Source: Campylobacteraceae bacterium (GTDB taxonomy: Bacteria; Campylobacterota; Campylobacteria; Campylobacterales; Sulfurospirillaceae). From it: a DNA stretch of 8,439 nucleotides. Location: the NCBI GenBank assembly GCA_019162915.1, contig JAFLKZ010000113.1, positions 50,805 to 59,243 on the forward strand, in the 5' to 3' direction. The notes beneath the pieces were generated by a model. That model was given only the letters and a program-made list of their open reading frames with translations, was not told the DNA's origin and searched no databases. The translations under genes were made by a program, and so were the position numbers. This document shows, one piece after another, positions 1-5,864 of this stretch. Each line of letters opens with the position of its first letter. Position 1 is the first letter of the stretch.

Positions 1-332
1 TAGAAACCATCGTCTACAACTTTTTTGGGATTCCTAATTCTTTTTGGCAGAAGTTGAATTTTACTTTGAATGAATTCTATGTTGTGAGAAAGATGTTGAC
101 TATCTTGCTCAAATAGTGGTACCCCAACGATAGTTGCTACCTCAAATACAAGACCAATCGCGGGTTTCATATCACCATTCTCAATTCTTTGAAGAGTCTC
201 TCTTGTGATTCCAGCACGCTCTGCCAAATTGGCCGAAGACCATTTTCGATTTTTTCGAGCAAGTTTTATCTGCTGACCTATCAAAAAAGCTGCCTCTTGT
301 GCATAATTGGAATAAACTCTTTTTTTTAGCAT
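1..332 (-). CDS. HipB-like XRE-family transcriptional regulator (3' end at window edge)
   Basis: The minus-strand frame opens at ATG 332-330 and stays open for 110 codons to the window edge. The last two bases visible (TA) could begin a stop codon or a Tyr codon, so the gene is complete or nearly so. Residues ~16-70 form a Cro/C1-type helix-turn-helix: a GQQIKLARK first helix, LAERAGITRETLQRIENGD as the recognition region, then a GLVFEVATIVGVPLF segment. That last segment is typical of the XRE partners of HipA-like kinases in Campylobacterota, and the basic LLPKRIRNPKK tail also fits. The RBS is AGGA six bases before ATG. A HipA-like kinase would be expected just left of the window, which I cannot see. 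It probably represses its own promoter. DNA binding is secure; the HipB assignment is family recall. Confidence 0.8.
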   Translation of the reverse strand, partial: MLKKRVYSNYAQEAAFLIGQQIKLARKNRKWSSANLAERAGITRETLQRIENGDMKPAIGLVFEVATIVGVPLFEQDSQHLSHNIEFIQSKIQLLPKRIRNPKKVVDDGF

Positions 333-381
333 TTTTTATCCTAAATGTCTTTTGTGGCAATCATTAAATATATTAATGTAA

Positions 382-410
382 ATTTTAGCAAACATTTTAA
401 TATTTGTCAA
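382..410 (-). promoter_or_regulatory. Promoter of the HipB-like gene
   Basis: On the minus strand a perfect -35 box TTGACA (410-405) is followed by a 17-base spacer and TAAAAT (387-382), preceded by TG-N as an extended -10. Transcription would start near 375, leaving a ~43-base leader before the ATG at 332. Imperfect 13-base inverted arms (AAATATTAAAATG and CATTAATATATTT, 10 of 13 positions matching) flank the -10 box and could be an autoregulatory operator. Confidence 0.65.
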
Positions 411-432
411 AAGGGATTTAAATACAACGCTT

Positions 433-602
433 GTGTCGGTTCGAGGTTACCTTGAGTGCAAGGAGTTTGTACGAACCATACTGATAAAATGCTTGATGAA
501 AGCCCGAGGGCGTATAAAGATATTTTTGAAATGATGGCACTGCAAAAAGAGTTAGCAGATGTGATAGATCATGTTAAACCGTTTTTGAATATCAAGGGAT
601 AA
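433..602 (+). pseudogene. rtcB: RtcB RNA ligase C-terminal remnant (frameshifted)
   Basis: RtcB joins RNA 3'-phosphate or 2',3'-cyclic phosphate ends to 5'-OH in RNA repair. Only the last ~56 residues survive. The later frame reads HTDKMLDESPRAYKDIFEMM, then a QKELADVIDHVKPFLNIKG tail ending in TAA at 600-602. This matches the RtcB C-terminus (DE-P-AYKDI-VM-Q-DLV-V-L-KG, as in the E. coli protein ending CVKG). The preceding stretch, VSVRGYLECKEFVRT, is in a different frame; one extra base near 473-474 would join the two. No upstream RtcB sequence or start exists, because the hipB promoter lies immediately to the left. The fragment is therefore a dead, 5'-truncated and frameshifted relic. Confidence 0.75.
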
Positions 603-608
603 ACTATG

Positions 609-749
609 TCAAAAACCCTTATCTATGAAACGAGCAATCTGTGCATACGGGAAGTATCTTCTGCCTTCTAGTGTGGCATTTTCATTTGAGGTCACAAATT
701 GTGACCTCAAACTATCCTACTCATCTTGTATCAATTGAAAACAAAAGCC
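609..749 (-). pseudogene. ORF6N-domain protein remnant
   Basis: The minus-strand frame reads GFCFQLIQDE, a TAG stop, then DSLRSQFVTSN, ENATLE and GRRYFPYA. This follows the ORF6N (KilA-N-related, phage/accessory DNA-binding) signature F-F-QLT-DEF-LRSQ-(F/I)-TS-GGRRYLPYAFTEQG closely. The in-frame TAG sits where the family has Phe or a similar residue. The conserved FTEQG continuation is lost after YA, and no start codon or N-terminal ORF6N helix precedes it. It is a decayed internal fragment of about 36 recognisable residues. No function is expected from it as protein. Confidence 0.65.
685..711. repeat. Perfect 27-base palindrome (13-base arms)
   Basis: Arms TTTGAGGTCACAA (685-697) and TTGTGACCTCAAA (699-711) are exact reverse complements around a single A. 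The palindrome is the DNA that encodes LRSQ-VTS of the ORF6N remnant. No T-tract follows, so a terminator role is unlikely. Confidence 0.9.
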
Positions 750-786
750 TTAAAAATTGATATGGTTGTGAAAGGGAAGAAGAAAA

Positions 787-926
787 GGTACGTATGGCTA
801 GATTTTCAGCCGCTTGCCCATCTGTGTGCAGGAGTTTATAGAACCAACAGTATGTCCTCTTTCAAGGAGTCGATTCATAATGACTTTATTGAGGCGTAAA
901 TTATCTTCAAGAAGTAAAATTTTCAT
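787..926 (-). pseudogene. Response regulator receiver-domain remnant (N-terminal ~45 residues)
   Basis: ATG 926-924, with AAGG seven bases upstream, starts MKILLLEDNLRLNKVIMNRL, then LERGHTV. This is the first strand, acidic pair (E7, D8) and first helix of an OmpR-type receiver domain. The frame ends at TAG 800-798 after 42 codons. A shift near 820-835 recovers DGQAAENLAIRT, the expected DG-EA-second-helix segment. The phospho-acceptor Asp (~residue 52), the rest of the receiver and the DNA-binding domain are missing. The gene lies 79 bases downstream of the porin on the same strand but beyond the porin's terminator. It is a truncated pseudogene. Confidence 0.7.
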
Positions 927-954
927 CTTCAACCTTTTTATAAAAATTAATCAT

Positions 955-998
955 TTTAATGTAAAAATAACTTACTACCTCATAATCTTAGGTAGTAA
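955..998 (-). terminator. Terminator of the porin gene
   Basis: Nine-base arms TTACTACCT (972-980) and AGGTAGTAA (990-998) enclose a nine-base loop. On the minus strand the stem is followed by a T-rich tract (GTTATTTTTACATT, 971-958). It lies just past the porin stop codon. Confidence 0.6.
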
Positions 999-1005
999 AA
1001 TACTT

Positions 1006-2193
1006 TTAGAACTTATACGATAAATATACTCTTGCAACTTCGGTATCTTCAAAAACATTATCAGCAGATACATGTTCATAATTAGCTTTAATGGAGAAAT
1101 TTTTATTATATGGATAAATTGCAACTGCTCCAATGGCTTTAAAATCGCCACCAAAAGGTCCAATATTATCACTACAAGAAGATTGTCCAGCATATCCGAT
1201 CATAGTTACTCCTGCAATTGGAACAATAAGTCCGCCAACGATAGTATTAGTATTCCCTCTTGCTGCAACTGCTCCACCATTTACTGGCATAGCTGTAAAC
1301 AAAGTATCCGTTGTTCCTGCACCTGCTCCTGTATAAATTGCTCCATCATTAATACTTGAAGAATAAGCAACTACATAACCAAGTTGTCCAATTCCAAGAC
1401 CACCTGTTGCTCTTAATCCCCACAATTGACCATCTTGAAATTTTATAGCTTGCGTCTTATCTGTTGATGATAAATATTGTCCAGATAACGTATGCCCTCC
1501 TAATGTATAATCTACTTGTAAATAGAACACATCTTTATCAGTACCAGATGTTAGTCCATTTTCATCAAGGTACTGAGCTTGTGCTATTAAATTTTCAATA
1601 GATTTATTTTGAACATACATGGTATATGCACCATCTTGAAATTTTTCAAATTTTCCTGGACTTCCCATCCCATCTGTTTTAGCTTGGTATTTAGATACAT
1701 ATCCTGCTACAAATGTTGTATTAGGAATATCAGTATTGGTTAAAATATATCCTTCAAAAGAGTCTTTTAAAAGAGTTTCAGAAGACTTACCATCTAATGA
1801 GGTACTAATAAGTGGTGTGTAAATATATTGTCTACCAGCCTTCAAACTTGTATTTGAAATTTTGTAATTAATATATGCTTCAGATAGAACAGAACCTTGC
1901 GCCTCCAAATCATCTTTAAATACACCGCCTGTACTATCAATATCCGGTAAATGTGATGTTTGAAATGTTGTACCATTTAATCCATAATATTGCCCTGTCA
2001 CTATATTTAAGCTACCACCAATTACACTAACATCGTCAAAACTTGTTTTACCAAAAAAGTTTGAATATGCATATTCGGCTTTGATTTCACCCATTACTTT
2101 TGAAGCTTTAAACGCTTCCTCTAACGTATCTGCAAACACTGAAGTTGCAAGTAACACAGAAGCCACCAAGCTTAACTTTACAATTTGAGTCAT
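1006..2193 (-). CDS. Opr-type (OprD-like) outer-membrane porin
   Basis: A 395-residue protein that should form a beta-barrel channel in the outer membrane for diffusion of small solutes. Residues 1-21 are a signal peptide (Lys6, hydrophobic core LSLVASVLLATSV, cleavage after VFA, mature start DTLEEAF). The body consists of alternating amphipathic strands rich in Gly, Tyr, Ser and Thr. Segments such as LSEAYINYKISNTSLKAGRQ and the TPL that follows are typical of OprD-like porins. The C-terminus RVYLSYKF ends in the aromatic residue recognised by the BAM complex. Start: GGAG eight bases before ATG 2193. It is divergent from the IclR gene, sharing a 125-base intergenic region, which suggests control by that regulator. 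OprD relatives take up carboxylates and amino acids; the substrate here is unknown. Confidence 0.85.
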   Translation of the reverse strand: MTQIVKLSLVASVLLATSVFADTLEEAFKASKVMGEIKAEYAYSNFFGKTSFDDVSVIGGSLNIVTGQYYGLNGTTFQTSHLPDIDSTGGVFKDDLEAQGSVLSEAYINYKISNTSLKAGRQYIYTPLISTSLDGKSSETLLKDSFEGYILTNTDIPNTTFVAGYVSKYQAKTDGMGSPGKFEKFQDGAYTMYVQNKSIENLIAQAQYLDENGLTSGTDKDVFYLQVDYTLGGHTLSGQYLSSTDKTQAIKFQDGQLWGLRATGGLGIGQLGYVVAYSSSINDGAIYTGAGAGTTDTLFTAMPVNGGAVAARGNTNTIVGGLIVPIAGVTMIGYAGQSSCSDNIGPFGGDFKAIGAVAIYPYNKNFSIKANYEHVSADNVFEDTEVARVYLSYKF

Positions 2194-2258
2194 AATAATC
2201 TCCTTTTTTAAATATACAATAATTATGTTACAATAAGAAGTTGTGCATAAAAAATTAT

Positions 2259-2299
2259 TGTTCTTCTATATGCAATTAATAGTAAATGTAGTATACAAT
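2259..2299 (+). promoter_or_regulatory. iclR promoter with candidate IclR operator half-site
   Basis: In the 125-base porin/iclR intergenic region, TGTTCTTCTATAT (2259-2271) is identical to 13 bases of the palindrome upstream of the membrane-protein gene. The partner half here (GCAATT, 2272-2277) is degenerate. A -10 candidate TACAAT (2294-2299) follows 16 bases after it, so the second half-site covers the -35 position, as in the downstream promoter. I infer autoregulation. The porin promoter lies in the same region on the other strand; ACATAAT (2230-2224) is a possible -10 for it. Confidence 0.4.
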
Positions 2300-2318
2300 C
2301 TAACTAAAGTGGGAAATA

Positions 2319-3092
2319 ATGATAAAAGAAAATAAGAAAAAAAATTTATCTTCGGTTGGAAATGCTTTAAGAATTCTAAATTGTTTTTCACTTGAAAAAC
2401 CAGAACAAAGAGTGACGGAACTTGCGATTGAATTAAATATAGGCAAAAGTACTGTGAGTCGTCTTTTAACAACTTTAGCAAATGAAGGATTTGTAAGAAA
2501 AGATAAAGAGACACAAAAATATAGCTTAGGTTTTAAAATATTAACACTCTATAATACATTAACTACCAATCTAGAAATCATTAAAGAAGCGCGGCCTTTT
2601 TTAGAAAAACTTTTTGAAGAAACATCTGAATCTATTCAAATTGCAGAGCTAGAAGATTTACATGTAATTTATACTGATCAAATTAAATCTAGGCATCCTG
2701 TTCATATTCTTGCGCATATAGGGCGTATAAACCCTATCCATTGCACAAGTTCGGGCAAATTACTTCTTGCTTATCAAACTAAGCAAACAATCAATGAGCT
2801 ACTTTCAAAAGAGCTTGTAGCATATACGCCATATACAATTGTTCAACCTCAAATACTCTTAGAAGAATTAGCAGTTATCAAAAAAGAAGGATACTGCATA
2901 AATATCAATGAATTTATCGAAGGGGTTATTTCAATATCTGCTTCCATTAAAGATTATAAAGGAGATGTTATTGCTGCTATTTCAATCGTTGGACCAACGC
3001 AACGCATCAATGGTGGAAAAGTTGTTTCTTATCTAAATAAACTACTTAGTGCTGCAAAAGAAATATCTAAAAACTTAGGATATGCTCTATAA
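2319..3092 (+). CDS. IclR-family transcriptional regulator
   Basis: A 257-residue regulator of normal IclR length. Residues ~10-75 form the winged helix-turn-helix, with LNIGKSTVSRLLTTL as turn plus recognition helix and the wing at GFVRKDKETQKYSLG. Residues ~88-255 form the effector-binding GAF-like domain, with the family hallmarks HCTSSGKLLLAY (141-152), EFIEGVISISASIKDYKGDV and AAISIVGPTQRI. IclR proteins are dimers or tetramers that bind small organic acids or aromatic compounds and may activate or repress. Start: GGGA five bases before ATG 2319. It is divergent from the porin and upstream of the membrane-protein/AOR genes, so it is the natural local regulator of both. The effector is unknown. 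Confidence 0.92.
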   Translation: MIKENKKKNLSSVGNALRILNCFSLEKPEQRVTELAIELNIGKSTVSRLLTTLANEGFVRKDKETQKYSLGFKILTLYNTLTTNLEIIKEARPFLEKLFEETSESIQIAELEDLHVIYTDQIKSRHPVHILAHIGRINPIHCTSSGKLLLAYQTKQTINELLSKELVAYTPYTIVQPQILLEELAVIKKEGYCININEFIEGVISISASIKDYKGDVIAAISIVGPTQRINGGKVVSYLNKLLSAAKEISKNLGYAL

Positions 3093-3162
3093 AGTTTTCA
3101 AAATAAACTATGTAATTTTTACATATTTACAAAAAGTTACACTTGCTATTGTAAATTAATCA

Positions 3163-3201
3163 AAAACATATGTGTTCTATATAGAAGAACACATATGTTT
3201 T
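3163..3201. promoter_or_regulatory. 39-base palindrome, candidate IclR operator
   Basis: Arms AAAACATATGTGTTCT (3163-3178) and AGAACACATATGTTTT (3186-3201) are perfect 16-base reverse complements around a 7-base spacer, giving a core of TGTTCT-N7-AGAACA. The right half overlaps the -35 position of the next promoter. The spacer plus inner arm repeats 13 bases from the iclR intergenic region. It could alternatively be a weak terminator of iclR (only TTTTA follows). Promoter overlap and the shared motif favour an operator. Confidence 0.6.
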
Positions 3202-3215
3202 ATACGAAATATAAT
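3186..3215 (+). promoter_or_regulatory. Promoter of the membrane-protein/AOR operon
   Basis: A perfect -10 TATAAT lies at 3210-3215. The -35 position (AGAACA, 3186-3191, 18-base spacer) matches TTGACA only in its last three bases and lies inside the palindrome. A poor -35 under an operator suggests activator dependence or repressor occlusion. The start would be near 3222, giving a ~70-base leader. Confidence 0.5.
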
Positions 3216-3291
3216 CATGTAAGATAGTTCCAAGAATCACTTGAATAATGATTTCTTTAAGTGTATCAATAAAACAAAATGGAGTTATCAC

Positions 3292-3720
3292 ATGAATACC
3301 AAACAAATCGTTTTCTTCAATATTCTTTTTTCCCTCTATATAAGTATTGTCTTGACGCTGTTTATGACAGCTATCTTTGTAGGATTTGTACCTGCTTTTT
3401 TTGAGCATTATCTATCTGGATTAATAATTGCAATAGAGGTTTCACTTCCACTTTCTTTTATTATCACTCCTATTTTAGAAAAAATATTTTTGGGAAATGG
3501 GCAGCCTAGTAAAATTAGCATCATGTCTTTTAATGTAGTACTTGGATGTTTTATTGCTGGTGCAGTAACATTTTTCATTGTATTTTTACCTGCTGGAATC
3601 TTTCCGGGATTTTTAACACAATGGGCAAAACTATGGCTTGTTGCTTTCGTTATTGCCTTTTTTATAATTCATTATAGTGCTAATGCTTTTCAAAATTTTA
3701 CAAAAAAAGTCATTGGCTAA
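3292..3720 (+). CDS. Four-helix inner-membrane protein, tandem DUF2798-like
   Basis: A 142-residue, very hydrophobic protein with four predicted membrane helices at about 7-31, 40-60, 78-99 and 110-130. The two halves look alike. Each has a first helix, a short loop with FF or FP, then a helix ending in a conserved-looking 'plp…ilekI' or 'hysanafqnF' tail. This resembles two copies of the ~70-residue, two-helix DUF2798 unit. I chose ATG 3292 because GGAG sits eight bases upstream; an in-frame ATG at 3241 would add 17 hydrophilic residues without an RBS. It lies between the regulator and the AOR gene, probably first in their operon. Its function is unknown. A transport or membrane-partner role for the AOR is only a guess. 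Confidence 0.6.
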   Translation: MNTKQIVFFNILFSLYISIVLTLFMTAIFVGFVPAFFEHYLSGLIIAIEVSLPLSFIITPILEKIFLGNGQPSKISIMSFNVVLGCFIAGAVTFFIVFLPAGIFPGFLTQWAKLWLVAFVIAFFIIHYSANAFQNFTKKVIG

Positions 3721-3753
3721 TCGACTTTTTTCTACATGTAGATACCATAAGGC

Positions 3754-3783
3754 GAAAGAGAATGCACGCAATCGTCTCTTTTT
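3754..3783 (+). terminator. Hairpin with T-run between membrane-protein gene and aor
   Basis: AAAGAGA (3755-3761) pairs with TCTCTTT (3775-3781) around a 13-base loop, followed by further Ts (3779-3783). The stem is short and A/U-rich, so it may be a weak terminator or an attenuator that lowers read-through into aor. A second small stem, GTGAG (3793-3797) with CTCAC (3813-3817), lies between it and the aor RBS. Confidence 0.35.
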
Positions 3784-3842
3784 AACAATTTTGTGAGTAA
3801 AGTTAAAAGGATCTCACTCTATTTTTGATTAAGGAACCCCCT

Positions 3843-5579
3843 ATGTCTGATAAAATTTATCGTGTAAATATGTCAAATCTTAGTTTTAAAATCGAAGAAG
3901 TTCCCCAAACTTGGATGGGACTTGGAGGTAGAGGACTGACTTCTACTATCGTCTCGGAAGAAGTTGACCCAGAATGTCATCCCCTAGGACCTAATAATAA
4001 AATGATTTTTGCACCAGGACTACTCTCTGGCACTAGCGCAGCTAACTCTGGAAGAAACTCGCTAGGTGCAAAAAGCCCTCTTACTGGAGGTATTAAAGAA
4101 TCTAATGTGGGAGGAACAAGTGCAGGTATTTTTGCAAAATTAGGCATTAAAGCGCTTATTATAGAAGGATTAACTAAAGATGATAAAGATTTTTATCATC
4201 TACATGTAACGAAAAATCATGTTGAGTTTATCAAAGTACCAGAATTAATTGGAAAAGATAATTATTTTGTGCTCAATGCTATGATGGAGAAATACAGTAA
4301 AAAAGTTGCGGTTATGAGTATAGGAAGGCCTGGTGAAATGCGAATGCTAAATGCCAACATATCAGTTAAAGATCCTAATGGAAAGCTACGAAGCCATGGA
4401 AGAGGTGGTCTTGGAGCTGTTATGGGTGCTAAAAAAATTAAATGTATTACGGTTGATGCCGCTGATTACAAAGAAGTTACTCTTGCTGACCCTGAAAAAT
4501 TTAAAATAGCAAGTAAAATGTTTACCAAATCGCTCAAAGAAAATTTTTCTACAGGACAGGCTCTTCCCCGATTTGGAACAAGTGGTATGGTTAATATTAT
4601 CAATGAGGCAGGTGGTCTTCCAACACGAGGGTTTAGAAGTGGAAACTATGAATTTGCAGATCTTATTAGTGGCGAAACGATAGCAAATAATATTCAAGAA
4701 AGAGGTGGCTCAACGACGCATGGTTGTCATGCAGGATGCGTAATTCAATGCTCTCAAGTTTACAACGACAAAGAAGGAAAGTATCTTACCTCTGGATTTG
4801 AATATGAGACAGTGTGGGCGTTTGGAGCTAATCTTGGCATTAGAGACTTAGATCTTATTGCCAAAATTGATGCATTAATGGACGATCTTGGTGTTGATTC
4901 TATTGAAACTGGTGTTACATTGGGACTAGCAGTAGATGCTGGCATACTTGAATATGGTGATGGAGAGAGAGCTTACAAACTTATTCATGACGATATTGCT
5001 AATGGCACTCCATTAGGTCGTATTTTAGGATCAGGTTCAGGAAATTTGGGTAAACTTTACGGGCTTGTCCGCGCACCTGTTGTTAAAAATCAAAGTATGC
5101 CTGCCTATGATCCAAGATCAATAAAAGGAATAGGTATTACCTATGCAACAACACCGATGGGCTCAGATCATACTGCAGGATACGCTATTTCTGTTAATAT
5201 TTTAAGACTGGGTGGATATGTTGATCCTCTGCAAAAAGAAGGGCAAGTTGAAATGTCACGAAATCTACAAATAGCATCAGCTTTTGTTGATAGTACTGGC
5301 ATGTGTAACTTAATTGATGCGCCACTCCTTGAAGATCCTATTGCTCTACCAACACTTGCTGATTTAATTAATGCTCGCTTTGGAACAGAACTTAGTGTTG
5401 AAGATGTCAAAAATATGGGTAAAAAAATTCTTAAAACAGAAAGAGCTTTTAACATCAAGGCTGGGTTAACCAGTGCATCAGATAGACTTCCTGAATTTAT
5501 GAAATATGAAGCCATAGCTCCACATAATGCCATTTGGGATTTTACAAATGAAGAAATAGATGAGTTTTGGAATTTTTGA
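3843..5579 (+). CDS. aor: Aldehyde ferredoxin oxidoreductase family tungsto/molybdopterin enzyme
   Basis: A 578-residue protein of normal AOR length. The N-terminal pterin-binding domain has WMGLGGRGLTS, FAPGLLSGTSAANSGR, AKSPLTGGIKESNVGGTSAG and HGRGGLGAVMGAKK (185-198). The [4Fe-4S] ligands are C295, C299 and C303 plus C488 in DSTGMCNL. YDPRSIKGIG and TTPMGSDHTAG (D442, H443) are the conserved C-terminal cofactor loops. AORs oxidise aldehydes to acids with ferredoxin, or work in reverse; related enzymes act on aromatic or other substrates. There is no signal peptide, so the protein is cytoplasmic. The Cys spacing is C-x3-C-x3-C rather than the archaeal C-x2-C-x3-C, which marks a distinct subfamily. 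I chose ATG 3843 because AAGGA lies seven bases upstream; a TTG at 3825 would overlap that RBS. No ferredoxin or Fe-S partner gene is adjacent. Substrate and metal choice are not determined. Confidence 0.9.
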   Translation: MSDKIYRVNMSNLSFKIEEVPQTWMGLGGRGLTSTIVSEEVDPECHPLGPNNKMIFAPGLLSGTSAANSGRNSLGAKSPLTGGIKESNVGGTSAGIFAKLGIKALIIEGLTKDDKDFYHLHVTKNHVEFIKVPELIGKDNYFVLNAMMEKYSKKVAVMSIGRPGEMRMLNANISVKDPNGKLRSHGRGGLGAVMGAKKIKCITVDAADYKEVTLADPEKFKIASKMFTKSLKENFSTGQALPRFGTSGMVNIINEAGGLPTRGFRSGNYEFADLISGETIANNIQERGGSTTHGCHAGCVIQCSQVYNDKEGKYLTSGFEYETVWAFGANLGIRDLDLIAKIDALMDDLGVDSIETGVTLGLAVDAGILEYGDGERAYKLIHDDIANGTPLGRILGSGSGNLGKLYGLVRAPVVKNQSMPAYDPRSIKGIGITYATTPMGSDHTAGYAISVNILRLGGYVDPLQKEGQVEMSRNLQIASAFVDSTGMCNLIDAPLLEDPIALPTLADLINARFGTELSVEDVKNMGKKILKTERAFNIKAGLTSASDRLPEFMKYEAIAPHNAIWDFTNEEIDEFWNF

Positions 5580-5815
5580 TGTCAATGATTACTATTACAA
5601 TAAAACTTTTTGCTCACTTTCGAGAAAACAATTTTAAAGTTGAGCAAAGAACCTATATAGATGGTATTAGTGCTCATGATATTATCCTAGCACTAGGAAT
5701 AACAAAATATTGCCCGCTTGGTGTTTTAATGGTCAATTCTTGTCATGTTAATCTTGACTATATTTTAAAAGAGGGCGATATTCTTGCCCTCTTCCCTAAA
5801 GTTGCTGGTGGATAA
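5579..5815 (+). CDS. MoaD/ThiS-like sulfur-carrier protein
   Basis: A 78-residue ubiquitin-fold protein that opens with ITIKLFAHFREN and ends with GDILALFPKVAGG. The C-terminal GlyGly (77-78) is the site adenylated and thiocarboxylated by MoeB/ThiF-like enzymes. MoaD donates the dithiolene sulfurs of molybdopterin. ATG 5579 overlaps the AOR stop (TGATG), so translation is coupled; a second ATG six bases on (5585) is possible. AOR genes are often accompanied by such a dedicated MoaD-like gene, and a role in making or loading the AOR pterin is the likely reading. MoaE and the activating enzyme must come from elsewhere in the genome. Confidence 0.85.
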   Translation: MSMITITIKLFAHFRENNFKVEQRTYIDGISAHDIILALGITKYCPLGVLMVNSCHVNLDYILKEGDILALFPKVAGG

Positions 5816-5864
5816 ACCTTTAAACACAACCTGAGTTCTATAAGAGCTTAGGGAAAGGTTTTTT
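5814..5864 (+). terminator. Terminator of the aor/moaD-like operon
   Basis: Outer arms AAACCTTT (5814-5821) and AAAGGTTT (5854-5861) enclose an inner ten-pair stem, CCTGAGTTCT (5830-5839) with AGAGCTTAGG (5843-5852), including two G-U pairs and a three-base loop. A six-T run (5859-5864) ends it. The first bases overlap the moaD-like stop codon. All of it to the right of 5815 is antisense AbiEii remnant. Confidence 0.7.

Noticed and set aside
606..671. Short plus-strand ORF starting MSKTLIYE right after the rtcB remnant
   Set aside because: It has only 21 codons, and the opposite strand over the same bases encodes the clear ORF6N match.
814..1023. Plus-strand 69-codon ORF
   Set aside because: It is antisense to the response-regulator remnant and the porin terminator, starts without an RBS, and has no recognisable domain.
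1072..1359. Plus-strand ORFs inside the porin gene
   Set aside because: They are antisense to a well-supported porin with signal peptide and terminal Phe.
3109..3125. Inverted repeat TATGTAA-TTT-TTACATA after iclR
   Set aside because: It is nearly all A/T, has a three-base loop and no T-run. It is too weak to call a terminator and not shared with other sites.
3721..3842. Moco/Tuco riboswitch upstream of aor
   Set aside because: I could not match the paired architecture or conserved bases of the Moco RNA family; only short independent stems are visible.
4386..5533. Minus-strand ORFs inside aor
   Set aside because: They are shadows of the AOR coding sequence, which carries all family motifs on the plus strand.
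931..5821. AACCTTT at both ends of the cassette as a target-site duplication
   Set aside because: A seven-base A/T-rich match at 931-937 and 5815-5821 is expected by chance, and no transposase or terminal inverted repeats accompany it.
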